A stretch of DNA of 64,000 nt. It comes from Nectonema munidae. Taxonomy: Eukaryota; Nematomorpha; Nectonematoida; Nectonematidae. Below the pieces are notes generated by a model. The model had not been told where the DNA came from and did not search any database. It saw nothing but the letters and a program-made list of their open reading frames with translations. The stretch is taken from assembly GCA_030549495.1 (NCBI GenBank), contig JAUIRK010000288.1, positions 434,001 through 498,000 of the forward strand. Reading direction: 5' to 3'. Of this stretch, positions 39,801 through 46,443 are shown one piece after another (position 1 is the first letter of the stretch; every line of letters starts with the position of its first letter). Made by a program: the position numbers and the translations under genes.

Positions 39801-40419
39801 TTTATATAATATTTCTTCGTTCTTCGTAATCTCCCCTCTTCTTACATCACAACCACTACACTTTCCTATAATAATAGGCAAATTACTCATATACTTCTAT
39901 GAGTTAAATTTATTTAAACACACAACACTTTGAAAATTTTATGAATTATTAAGCATATAAAAGAAATAAAACTTACAGTAGTTATTTTCTGTATGACAAT
40001 GCCTAATGTTATCTCTAAATGTGTGACATCTGAAAGATTCATGACAATCTGCATCTTCTTGACACTTATTTATTTCTGTGAGTATTTGAATGTTTTATTA
40101 AAGCCAAAATTTTATTTGTTATATATTTAAAGCTTACTAGAAAATTGGCTTTCACATTCATGATCTCTATGATTACAATCAAAAATATCTGAAAATTTAT
40201 GATTTTGTAAAATATCAAAAAAAAATTGGTTTAAATTTTACCAGTAAATTCTATAATGGATACACAGTTATACTCTTCTTTGCAAATGCAGCCAACTGAG
40301 CCAATTTTGTAGATAAATTGAGAACCTTGTGGACAATTTTTCTGAAGGAAATGTGATCGTGAAATTTTTAGGAGTATGAGAAAAGGAAAAATGCGAAAAA
40401 TGTTAAATAAGTATTTCAT
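12632..40419 (-). CDS. Multi-EGF, SEA-like extracellular protein (whole gene, about 60 exons)
   Basis: This gene model was assembled by hand from splice sites and reading phase. The order is signal peptide, Cys-rich N-terminus, one EGF domain, 44 tandem cbEGF domains, three cbEGF domains, two divergent EGF-like pieces, a SEA-like domain and a beta-rich tail. Each internal exon from 40,188 to 13,260 is flanked by AG and GT and enters and leaves in phase 1, so any one could be skipped without breaking the frame. The predicted length is about 2,400 aa. The cbEGF signature (DxDEC, then C-x-[DN]-x4-[FY]-x-C) is present in nearly all domains. From family knowledge, long cbEGF rods are extracellular and calcium-stiffened, as in fibrillin-like or adhesion proteins. 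No orthologue is recognised. The gene span and exons to 13,260 are well supported; the last two exons are not. Confidence 0.82.
13105..13198 (-). CDS. Possible penultimate exon
   Basis: The acceptor GAATCAG lacks a pyrimidine tract and the donor GTGCTA is weak. The 94 bases enter in phase 1 and leave in phase 2, reading FQERETICPKFMKFRR and KQIISLAKFCSS. If not spliced, the frame stops four codons later, so this could instead be the terminal exon. Confidence 0.3.
13260..13352 (-). CDS. Post-SEA exon e
   Basis: This is a 93-base exon, phase 1-1, from TTTGCAG to GTAATA. It encodes IQLIHMHHEENKFVFKYSF and RDGVCLVNKQ. It is the last exon whose boundaries and phase are convincing. Confidence 0.68.
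13409..13582 (-). CDS. Post-SEA exon d
   Basis: This is a 174-base exon, phase 1-1, from CATTCTTAG to GTAAGT. It encodes DGWPFKYVEHFNSYV and VRLLITDATRKFALYSFSF. No family is recognised. Again a hydrophobic strand pair is separated by a short charged turn. Confidence 0.7.
13634..13756 (-). CDS. Post-SEA exon c
   Basis: This is a 123-base exon, phase 1-1, from TTTTTAAG to GTATAT. It encodes VKHVENSGLQIKFYEDP and ANIDYKFSR. The strand-turn-strand layout resembles the last part of the SEA-like exon (SLSIKIL, then IYKFTYAG), so this tail may contain degenerate SEA-like repeats. Confidence 0.68.
13807..13938 (-). CDS. Post-SEA exon b
   Basis: This is a 132-base exon, phase 1-1, from TTTTTCAG to GTATGT. 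It encodes KELIKVLEGTSYSFET and SCDSWNLAKSQSNLTIEIE. NLT is a possible N-glycosylation site. No family is recognised; it was assigned by splice signals and uninterrupted frame. Confidence 0.7.
13992..14093 (-). CDS. Post-SEA exon a
   Basis: This is a 102-base exon, phase 1-1, from CTTTAG to GTATGC. It encodes a beta-rich stretch including VKIVKSQENLYFTFVAPF and one Cys. No family is recognised. The pattern of hydrophobic strand, turn, hydrophobic strand recurs in the next exons. Confidence 0.7.
14157..14444 (-). CDS. SEA-like domain exon
   Basis: This is a 288-base exon (96 aa), phase 1-1, between TTAAACAG and GTAAAG. It encodes SYILSFQILK, then a likely helix around LHVFTEALDSAMENTV, then LRLHSLSIKIL and IYKFTYAGYA. 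The beta-helix-beta order, about 100 residues, and position after EGF repeats resemble SEA domains of membrane-tethered glycoproteins. The family's GSVVV cleavage site is not obvious. SEA-like is inference; coding status is well supported by phase and length. Confidence 0.65.
14500..14550 (-). CDS. Short Cys exon before the SEA-like domain
   Basis: This is a 51-base exon, phase 1-1, using acceptor TTTCAAG (the nearby CCACAG would give the wrong phase). It encodes SCECPNIFLKINGQC with three Cys, resembling the C-terminal half of an EGF module. The donor is GTAAAA. Confidence 0.6.
14651..14764 (-). CDS. Divergent EGF-like exon
   Basis: The exon is read from TTTCAAG to GTTAGT (114 bases, phase 1-1). 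It encodes QCEDYLKVQC, EKCELRSEVGVCNC and RQC: six Cys with EGF-like spacing but no calcium-binding start and no hydroxylation motif. The upstream frame has stops, which fixes the acceptor here. Confidence 0.7.
14836..14958 (-). CDS. cbEGF exon, canonical
   Basis: The exon is 123 bases, phase 1-1, between CCTTAG and GTAAGC. It encodes DIDECSLSRDVC, STCVNNAGSYQCAC and GICF. This is the most textbook cbEGF in the gene and anchors the family assignment. Confidence 0.9.
14959..16198. other. Intron of the multi-EGF gene, 1.24 kb
   Basis: No EGF-like exon or known element was seen between the cbEGF exons at 14,836-14,958 and 16,199-16,339. Small open frames on both strands (15,359-15,986) show no family features. 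Confidence 0.5.
16199..16339 (-). CDS. cbEGF exon with a long second loop
   Basis: This is a 141-base exon, phase 1-1, with acceptor TTTAG and donor GTAATA. It encodes DIDECVEYEEYNLC, TKCINLISTYDCQC and GDKEC. It is 47 aa rather than 39-41 because of extra residues between Cys 1-2 and Cys 5-6. The C-x-N-x4-Y-x-C motif is intact. Confidence 0.88.
16863..16976 (-). CDS. cbEGF exon after the array
   Basis: The exon lies between TTTTTAG and GTAAGG (114 bases, phase 1-1). It encodes DINECELYLCPTSRC, then EGGYTCWC and NGCK. All six Cys and the calcium-binding DxNE start are present. It is clearly diverged from the array units, so it was not part of the recent expansion. Confidence 0.88.
17355..25006 (-). 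repeat. Array of 44 tandem 174-bp units, each one cbEGF exon plus a 57-bp intron
   Basis: Counting from the plus-strand TTACC of each donor, units start at 17355, 17529, 17703, 17877, 18051, 18224, 18398, 18572, 18746, 18920, 19094, 19268, 19442, 19616, 19790, 19964, 20138, 20312, 20485, 20659, 20833, 21007, 21181, 21355, 21529, 21703, 21877, 22050, 22224, 22398, 22572, 22746, 22920, 23094, 23267, 23441, 23615, 23789, 23963, 24137, 24311, 24485, 24659 and 24833. In each unit the exon is start+4 to start+120 (117 bases, phase 1-1), with donor GTAAT and acceptor TCTAG. The domain begins DIDECLNEPCSNSNC, then QCICHDGF, then TTC: six Cys and a full cbEGF consensus. The introns are as similar as the exons, which points to recent amplification or gene conversion. 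Units 5, 18, 27 and 34 have five rather than six bases in the A-run of the GFKK codons, shifting the frame. Confidence 0.93.
25007..25055 (-). pseudogene. Unit 45: broken half-exon at the upstream edge of the array
   Basis: Only the donor-side part of an EGF exon remains: NCHEGFK, a TAA stop, then ENDTICVG and the GTAAT donor. Similarity to the repeat stops at about 25,055, so it has no acceptor and cannot be spliced in as a normal unit. It marks the array boundary. Its several private substitutions suggest it escaped the homogenisation seen inside. Confidence 0.75.
25425..25447. repeat. Palindrome gggtggaatcccaccc, left of the piggyBac
   Basis: This near-perfect palindrome recurs at 27,655 and 28,004 (there with central AATT). 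The first two copies bracket the piggyBac coding region and so may be its terminal repeats. TTAA target sites are not clean. The stretch 25,056-25,700 has nothing else recognised. Confidence 0.5.
25704..27365 (-). pseudogene. Nearly complete piggyBac transposase, recently inactivated
   Basis: Successive minus-strand frames cover a whole piggyBac transposase: acidic N-terminus (MPRTRQREYQLSNDELLQI), central region (IGINIMMSYHVLPELRDYF), core and Cys-rich tail. All three catalytic Asp are visible: FFDNFYTS, WLDTKVVMMLST and RGTDLLDQQ. The tail reads CKQC then CLDCDVYLC. I count about four lesions: shifts near 27,200, 26,650 and 25,780, and a TAG at 26,132-26,134 in place of the Tyr of YNKFM. 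The element sits in the large intron next to the EGF array. The frame is otherwise well preserved, suggesting recent loss of function. Confidence 0.9.
27655..28020. repeat. AT-rich stretch bounded by two copies of the palindrome
   Basis: The palindromes at 27,655-27,676 and 28,004-28,020 flank about 330 bp of AT-rich DNA with no coding signal. It could be a small non-autonomous relative of the piggyBac. Confidence 0.35.
28030..30535 (+). mobile_element. RTE-clade LINE, 5' and central part, truncated
   Basis: The leader contains ggcctcaggaagagcatccg, close to the conserved 'cctaggaagggcatccagcc' of RTE/BovB elements. An apurinic endonuclease follows (DVLCVQETNG, IIGADLNGDVG, YGKRNEEGERIL, SQIDYFMV). 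Then comes a reverse transcriptase (IVPIYKKEGD, YRGIKLLEHPFKLFERIL, GFIDIEKAYDRV, GLHQGSALSPLLF, FADDLVIL). Several stops and shifts break the frame. It ends abruptly at about 30,535 before the C-terminal 'WYGHV' region, so the 3' end is missing. Confidence 0.88.
30536..31250. other. Unassigned intron DNA
   Basis: AT-rich DNA with no recognised gene, repeat or element between the broken LINE end and element C. Confidence 0.5.
31250..31745 (-). repeat. Element C copy 3, terminal part
   Basis: It begins caagtgctgggagcgtaaag, matching the end at 53,035, and runs through the shared ttctacttgaagtatttctc to the ttggctacaaattcgttat block. It is the shortest copy. A short 33-bp direct repeat (gcgcaaac to caagtg) lies further on at 32,187-32,255. 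The rest of 31,745-32,465 holds nothing recognised. Confidence 0.65.
32466..32588 (-). CDS. Exon 4: single EGF domain
   Basis: The exon is bounded by TTTCTAG and GTAAGC (123 bases, phase 1-1). It encodes EYCGEAVSVC, then SKCVNIQGGYYCEC, then DGSC: six Cys in EGF order, with the C-x-N-x4-Y-x-C hydroxylation-type motif. It lacks the acidic DxDE start of the later cbEGF domains. Its nearest downstream partner is array unit 44, about 7.5 kb away, beyond an RTE LINE and a piggyBac. Confidence 0.85.
33318..34310. mobile_element. Element A copy 2
   Basis: The left part matches 1,805-2,680 closely, including the tandem 161-bp units. The right part is a different palindrome: 33,980-34,110 returns inverted at 34,173-34,303. 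The central hairpin loop is flipped relative to copy 1. Nothing is recognised at 32,590-33,317. Confidence 0.72.
34080..34203. repeat. 31-bp hairpin arms around a 62-bp loop (copy 2, loop flipped)
   Basis: The arms are the same as at 2,681-2,804. The loop (34,111-34,172) begins gtttcgtatgtgcataattt and is the reverse complement of the copy-1 loop at 61 of 62 positions by eye. Confidence 0.9.
34930..35600 (-). repeat. Element B copy 2 (inverted)
   Basis: This is the reverse complement of 3,360-3,985, with the same landmarks (ggaatcagcgtatcaaac, caattcaatta, acaagattcttta). No frame is present. From 35,600 to 36,240 the DNA is AT-rich with loose internal repeats of aatttatagattt-like motifs. 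Confidence 0.65.
36245..36925. repeat. Minisatellite, about 18 units of 36-40 bp
   Basis: The unit consensus begins gtaccaatgatctttaac and continues tggacctagaatcacgcg. The copies are uneven in length. The same satellite appears inverted at 44,148-44,295. Confidence 0.85.
36951..36990 (+). other. Possible Helitron-type 3' terminus
   Basis: A weak hairpin (tctcg ... cgaga) lies about 18 bases before CTAG, which is followed by T. Helitrons end in a hairpin plus CTRR and insert before T, and some non-autonomous ones carry internal minisatellites like the one just upstream. The stem is only 5 bp. Confidence 0.25.
37213..37241. repeat. 10-bp perfect hairpin ttgccagacc / ggtctggcaa
   Basis: The two arms flank a short loop. 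The motif gaggtcttgcca recurs at about 37,254, and a related ggggtcctgccagacc at 39,311. A 22-base block (gaaacaacgaaatgtataga) occurs at about 37,505 and inverted at about 39,286, so 37.2-39.3 kb may be bounded by inverted repeats. Confidence 0.5.
37735..38080. mobile_element. Element A copy 3, degenerate
   Basis: It shares ttcaactttct, gcaagatgtaagatttga and the cgttggctcc hairpin with the other copies, at lower identity. The loop orientation matches copy 2. Confidence 0.6.
38305..38470. repeat. Short tandem repeat with two telomere-like motifs
   Basis: Three units of about 70 bp contain gttagataat. The first includes ttagggttaggg, only two copies, so it is not a telomere. The stretch 38,480-39,970 is intron with no convincing gene. 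Confidence 0.5.
39977..40075 (-). CDS. Exon 3: Cys-rich EGF-like segment
   Basis: The 99-base exon lies between ACTCACAG and GTAAGT, phase 1-1. It encodes about 33 aa including NKCQEDADCHESFRC and HCH. The spacing is like the first half of an EGF module but not canonical. It joins in frame to exon 4 across a 7.4-kb intron full of repeats. Confidence 0.7.
40138..40188 (-). CDS. Exon 2: 17-aa Cys-containing linker exon
   Basis: Acceptor TTTTCAG and donor GTAAGC bound 51 bases, entering and leaving in phase 1. With the G carried from exon 1 it reads DIFDCNHRDHECESQFS. It carries two Cys, so together with exon 3 it may form one atypical disulfide module. Confidence 0.7.
40242..40419 (-). CDS. 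Exon 1: signal peptide and start of Cys-rich N-terminus
   Basis: The start MKYLFNIFRIFPFLILL has the basic-then-hydrophobic pattern of a signal peptide, with likely cleavage near ISRS-HF. The remainder has four Cys (KNC, GCIC, YNC). The exon ends ACTG before GTAAAA, leaving phase 1. An upstream in-frame Met at 40,461 would put polar residues before the hydrophobic core and overlaps the TATA region, so the 40,419 start is preferred. Confidence 0.75.
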
Positions 40420-40463
40420 CTTAAATCTTCCACAAGTTATGAAAAGTGGGCAAAAATGCACTC

Positions 40464-40471
40464 CTTATATA
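40464..40471 (-). promoter_or_regulatory. Putative TATA box of the multi-EGF gene
   Basis: The minus strand reads TATATAAG here, about 45 bases upstream of the ATG at 40,419. That spacing would give a short 5' leader of roughly 15-20 bases. This is inference from position and motif only. Confidence 0.4.
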
Positions 40472-41147
40472 CTACTCATCTTCTCAATGATATTAGAAAT
40501 AGTTATGTCATCAATTCAAACTATCATTGCAAACAAGTGACATCAGACACACGTGTACTTCTCTGATAAGATTATAGCATCAGCTATCTTATATTTTTTG
40601 CTTACCTATTAGGCATTAGCATTTAACCTGGAGGCTGGATGTCTCATTATGATGTTGCAAAAATGAAAAAAAAACTTTGACACTGACTCTTTTCTATTTC
40701 GAGACTCTGTATATAAATTTTTAAGACTAAGATGAATCCTTCTAAAAAATTTCACATCAGAGCTTGTGAACATTTTTATATGATTTTTGTATTCTATAAG
40801 ACTATTTACTATATGTATCTTGTGCTCATTTGCAATTATAATTAAAAAAATAAAATTGGTTTGCAATTGAATAAAATAAATCTGTTTTCTTTACCTAATA
40901 ATTAATTAAAGTTATTGAATCTAAAACTAATATCAATAAATAATTGAGTTTGCTTTACAAAACACATATTCGACGAAATGTGCTTTCTACAAAATAGTCA
41001 ATCGATAAAATCAACAAGTATATTTATATATATACTACTTATTATATAAATTTATAATATTATATTTATTTTATAATATAGGATATATATTATAAATTTA
41101 TATAAATTATATGTAAATTAATATATAAATTTTTGTTTTTAAGAGTT

Positions 41148-41222
41148 GGACGCATTTGGGATCGAACCCCTGACCTTGCAATATTAAGCTGAGAGCTACA
41201 CCATAACAACCACTGATGCTCT
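41148..41222 (-). other. tRNA-like sequence, probably a SINE head or tRNA relic
   Basis: The minus strand has an A-box-like tggtgtagctctcagctta and a B box ggttcgatccc at suitable spacing. The T-stem and acceptor stem pair poorly, so a functional tRNA is unlikely. The stretch 40,480-42,000 otherwise has nothing recognised apart from a run of 13 G near 41,785. Confidence 0.5.
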
Positions 41223-42000
41223 AGATGGGTTATTGTTTCACCAAACATAAAATAAACATGAAAAATTACTATATGCTATCTTTGACAAATATGAAAAATG
41301 ATTAAAAAAGGAGAGAAAAATCCTGAGGTTTGAATATTTAAGCATAAAAAAAGTGAATATATCATGAAGGATAAAAAAAACTTCACAAACATAATTTTCC
41401 ATTTACACAAGAAATTATCATACTAAAAATACACATATCATAAACATCGAGAAAATCAAAAAGTTGACAATTAAAACAAAATAAAATTATATAAAACGAA
41501 TGAGGTATGAGTAGTAGGATTGATTGATTTACACAGCTTGTAAGTCACCGAGAACTCGAAAGCTGGCATAAAGCTTCAATATAATTGGTTTAAAAAATGT
41601 TTAAAATAGTTGCCTTATATAAACTTTGCAAGTGAGGAGTGATGATTTAAATAACAATAATAGAAGTATTGATCCAAAAACCTAAACCAAGTTGAATAAT
41701 AATTGACAAAAAAACAACTCAAGTATTAACTGGATGGAATAAGTTAAAAATTTATATATAAATCAGAGCCTGCGATAATTTTAGGGGGGGGGGGGAGCTC
41801 AAAGGGGCTGAAACTATACATTATGAAAATACACACTATATAATTTTCCTTTCTAGAAGCAAATCATCGGAAACAAGAGCTAAAGAAGGTCATAAAAGTA
41901 AGGTAATGAGGAGTATAATTAACTATTATAAAACAAAAGTGAAAGAAGAAAATCATTTTATCAACAATATATCAATTCTAGAGTAATAAAGCAATTAACA

Positions 42001-43859
42001 CGTTAAACATTCAGCCTTCTTGACTTTTCGTTGAAATGGTTCAAAAACTCTTCGAATGTTACTTTTTCGGTAGATTTTCTTGCTTGGGATAGAATTACCA
42101 AATTTTCTTTTCTTTCGTTTAGCATTGAAAGACTTCTCTCACAGGATGCAGTGCTGATTCCTATTGTTAGAGCAGCTTAAAATTCATATACTCAAAAAAT
42201 ACTCTAGACAATTTTATAATATATTTATTGAAATTACCAATGTTCAAAGAAAAGACTTCTTCACAAGCGCTCTTTATCGGTTGTAATTCATTTAAAACAT
42301 TAGACATTTCAACATCACCAGGGAAATTTTTTCCTTCCATAAAACTTCTGATAACCTAATTTTTTTCAAAACAATAATAAAATATTTGAAAAAACACATA
42401 TATTATTGAAATGCCATATTTCCGTACATTGAGACGATACAATGTTGTTGTCTGTTTTGATTTCTAAAATACTGCCCAATTGTTTTATTTTTTCATATTT
42501 CAGAAAAAATTTTCATGAAGAAAGCTTAACCTACTGAACAATTTAATTAAAAAACTGTTTTCATCAGATATTAATAGTCAGATATTAAGTTACTATCGAT
42601 ATATTTTCTTGATAATAATTAATATCACGCGCCCCATCAACCTTCAGACAAACCCTCATTATATCGGAGTTATGAATTTTTTCAACTGTATTGTTGACTA
42701 CTATTTTTTTAAAATCGACATTATTTTGTTTTGCATCTTGGAATAAGTTTGGCAATTTAAATTAAAAGAAAAACAGTTATTTGAAGTTAACTAAAAAATT
42801 TACTGAACTGAAATACTTACATTCATCAGTTTTTCATCATTTTCCATTGTATATTCATACATCTTTAAAAAAGGCCCTCACTATATTCACAATCCTCATT
42901 TTTATTATTTGTAGTTCCTTGAAATGGAAGCTCATTCAATGACAAAAACTTGTCGACTTTAAACAATGCATTCAAGTAGTACCTGATTATAAATTTTAAA
43001 GTCTAAGTCACAAAGACAAAGATCTTATTCTTTATAAAACATATTAAAATACCTATTTTGTTCCATTTTTAGTGACAAGCTCTTGGCCACATGTTTTTTT
43101 TAACTCCCGTCTTTTTAAACTTTCAAAATACAAAAATTTGGCTTCTTTGTGCATTTCAGACTCTATACCATTAAAAGGTAAAATTCATATTTAATAAAAA
43201 AAACATATCAAAAGTAAAATTTTTAATTAATCAATAAAATTACCTTCATGCTTGGAAAAACCTTTATTTTTTCCAAAGCATGTTTCCAATCCCAATAGCC
43301 GTTGTGGTCAAATAGGGACTCTTTGTTCCAACTCATTTTGCCAAAATTTCTGCAATAAAAGCAAAAAGGAGAATCCTTTTGCAGAGAATACTCCAACCAT
43401 TCTCTTCCCTGATATCAAGATTTTTGAAAATTTCTCTTCTGCTTGTTAATTGTGGATGAGGCTAACTTCGGTTGAGAAGGTCGAGTTTGTATGGTTCCTA
43501 AATCTAATTTGAGAATTAAAAAAGACATTAAGCTATATTGTAAGTAAAACCAGAAAATTCGAATTGTACCTTTTGATTGGCTATCATATTCTTGAGTGAC
43601 CAAAGAGGGACTCTCAAGTAAAGAAAGAGATGTCGATAACTCAAAGTCTCTTTCATTATCTGGATGAAAATCTTGAATTAAAATAGCAAAAATTTCACCT
43701 TTGTTTCAAAAATTTAATTATACCATTGGCGAGAAAATAAGGTTTTTGATTTAAAACAGAGGCCCTGGTGCTTTGAATTAAAGAAGAGGATGATTCAGAA
43801 TGATTAGCTTGGTTTTTATCCTGTTGAGTTATCACTTTTTTTCTTATTAATTCAAACAT
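42001..43859 (-). pseudogene. hAT-family transposase relic, ZMYM1-like, with apparent introns
   Basis: The start is MFELIRKKVITQQD. A TTF-type zinc-finger region follows (WLEYSLQKDSPFCFYC, FGKMSW, GYWDWKHALEK), then EMHKEAKFLYFESLKRRE, YYLNALFKVDKFLSLNELPF and CLKVDGARDINYYQENISIV. The C-terminal dimerisation block reads ALTIGISTASCERSLSML. This is the order of ZMYM1/DUF4371-type hAT proteins. Several gaps have GT...AG borders, for example 42,169-42,238, which suggests a spliced gene. A TGA replaces the Trp expected before YQGREWLEY, and other stops and shifts occur, so it is dead. Confidence 0.82.
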
Positions 43860-43884
43860 GTTGTTTTAATATTTCTTTTGACAA

Positions 43885-43929
43885 AATTTATTAAAAAATT
43901 TTTTTTTTTAATTTTTTTAAAAATTAAAA

Positions 43930-43970
<41 letters not shown>

Positions 43971-43995
43971 TAAAATTAAAAATTTTTTTTTTTTA

Positions 43996-44046
<51 letters not shown>

Positions 44047-44125
44047 AAAAAAAAAATATTTTTTTGTTTTTTTTGTTTTTGGTTTTTTTTTTTTTTTTTT
44101 TGTTGATATATTTTTTGTTTTTTTT
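43885..44125. repeat. Long mixed poly-T / poly-A block
   Basis: More than 200 bases are almost only T-runs and A-runs (T of 30 or more, A of 40 or more), followed by T-rich GT stretches. It can form a hairpin. It could partly be an assembly artefact. Confidence 0.7.
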
Positions 44126-44147
44126 TTTTGGTTTGTTTTTTGATAAT

Positions 44148-44295
44148 TGGGGTACCCCCGTGATTCTAGGTCCTGCGAAAAATAATTTGTTCCCCCATGA
44201 TTGTAGGTCATGTCAAAGATCATTGGTATCCTCGTGATTCTAGGTCCAGTTAAAGATCATTTGTAACCCCGTTATTCTAGGTCCTGATAAAGATA
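44148..44295. repeat. Inverted short copy of the 36-kb minisatellite
   Basis: About four units of the reverse complement (gtgattctaggtcc, then aaagatcattggtacc-like). The adjoining ttattttttactatata also matches inverted DNA at about 36,060, so flanks moved with the satellite. Confidence 0.75.
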
Positions 44296-44719
44296 ATAAT
44301 TTATTTTTTACTATATAAGAAGAAGAATTTATTTCCATATCACAAAAACAGAATAAGAATTCGTAAGATCAAAATCAAAATAAAAACATTAAGGTTAGGG
44401 TTTTAAGTATTTGTATGCAAGGATTCACACAAAAGCTACTGAAAGCCACTTGACGTGTGTAACCTGAAAAAAGAAAAAAAATTCATTGAAACCAGTTAAA
44501 AATAATACAAGCTTAGAAGGTTAAAAACAGAAAATCGAATAAAGTAAATATAACTATGTAGTATAACTCTAAAACTAACAATATTCCAAAAGAGTCCAGA
44601 GAACAATTCTATATTGTAAGTAAAACATATTTTACTTACATACTTTCTTAATCCCTTAAGTAAAAAGAGGCCAGAGAACAATTACTAAAAAGATATTAGG
44701 AATGAAACGTATAGGTTTA

Positions 44720-45080
44720 AAAGAAATGATATGATTACCATTGCAAATGAAAAGTTGAAATTTGCTTCACAAATCTTGCCTGAGTTTTCTGAAAGACTAC
44801 AAAGATTTCATTCCTTCAAGTTTAAAAAGCGACATTGCAAATATCTGAAAAGATTTTTTACTCAACGTATGATAAATGACTGGAATGCCTTGCCTGATTT
44901 TGTTATTAATGCCCCTTCCTTGAATGATTTTACAGACTCGATGAGTTTTGGAAGGAAAAAATGTTTGAGCATGAATAAAGATCTGGACCTTCATAGATAC
45001 GATGCAAATATTCTTCCTAGGCTTTTTTGCCACTTTTTTTCGCTAATAAATTATGTTATATTCTGCTATATATATATATT
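44720..45080 (+). pseudogene. LINE ORF2 C-terminal tail
   Basis: The frame contains FKKRHCKYLKRFFTQRMI and NDWNALPDFVINAPSLNDF, matching the end of CR1/Jockey-like LINE ORF2 proteins ('FFSQRVVNDWNSLPEEVVNA'). The reverse transcriptase itself is absent, consistent with 5' truncation on insertion. The stretch 45,190-46,440 is AT-rich with nothing else recognised. Confidence 0.75.
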
Positions 45081-46443
45081 AGTGTGTGTAAGAGTGAGTG
45101 CATATATAAACGAAAAGGTTTTTTTAATACTATTAAAATTATTTTTTCAATGTAAAACATTAAATATTCAAATATTACTTAAATAAAAAATGAAAAAAAA
45201 TTACAAGTTTAACTATTGAATTGTTTAAAAAATTTGAAAAAACCGAATTATCTTTTCATAATGTTTTACCTTTTTAAAAATTCCATAAAAATAAACCTAA
45301 AATATTTTGGAAAAAACAAGAAAAAAATGAGCAAAAAAAAGTTAAAAAAGAAATATAATTAGATGAAAATAAAAAATACTATTTATTGTTAGACTTCACA
45401 AAATCAAGTTTATTTTATAACCTTAGAAGTAGAATATTATACTTTAGAAGTAGAAAGATCTTTTTCTAAACTGAAAAAACTGCTAGAAAATGATCGAATT
45501 TTAAATCAGAAAAAGTCATTAATTATATGTTATTGTATTACAAAGTCATGGATTCTTTGAAATAATTTTCAATTCTTTCTCTAAAGTGTTCATAGTTGTT
45601 CAATTCAATGAAACTTTAAAAAATCAATAAAGTCCATTTTTTCTATGAGTAAAAGTCAATTTTTTCCAATATTTTGGGTCAATTTTTCCTTGCCCTAATT
45701 ATAAACACAATGCCTCAATAAACGATGCAAAATATTTAAACAAAAATATAAAGTCGTTGCTTTAAAAGTTAAAATGGGTACTTTTGAATTAATTAAGTTG
45801 TTATTCAAATTGAATCTTTTGAAATTAACTTAAAAATCAAAAATACTGATGTTGATTCAAAGATTGAAAGAGATTTAGTACAAAACTACAGAATTGTTTT
45901 TGAAGTCTAGAAGTTTTGTACCCACGACGTTTTGTATATATATAAGATTTTTTGTACTGTTTCACTGCATTTTATACCTAAAGTTTTTTATCACTATTTT
46001 AGAGTGTGTCATACCAAAGAAAATTCTTTCTTATTTTTTGGCATCCTCTACTCTAAAACAATTTTAGTCGTGTTCTTGACGTTTATATTTAAGATGTTTT
46101 CTACCCTTTGTTTTGTTATTTCTCCCCATTTTGTTTCTTTCATCAGTATGAAACTTTCTGAACTCATAACAATATGTTAAAATTGAGTGCAAAATGCCTA
46201 TAAATGGACAAAACGTTTCCTAATAAATTTTTAAAATGGAAATTGAAATTTAGGGTATAAAACATTGGGAGTAAAAAATTTTTTGAAATTTGTTTATACA
46301 TAGTTTCATTTTTTCGCTATTTATGAATGAAAAATGTAACTGATAAATATTAAAAATAAAATATTACTTTGAAAATGTAAAAAGTAAATTCAAAACGTGT
46401 ATTTTTTATTTATAAAGTGTAGTATGAAAAAGAAAACTTTGTA

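Noticed and set aside
41148-41222. Functional tRNA gene
   Set aside because: The A and B boxes look acceptable but the acceptor and T stems do not pair.
43993-44223. 76-aa frame
   Set aside because: It is translation of poly-A and satellite DNA.
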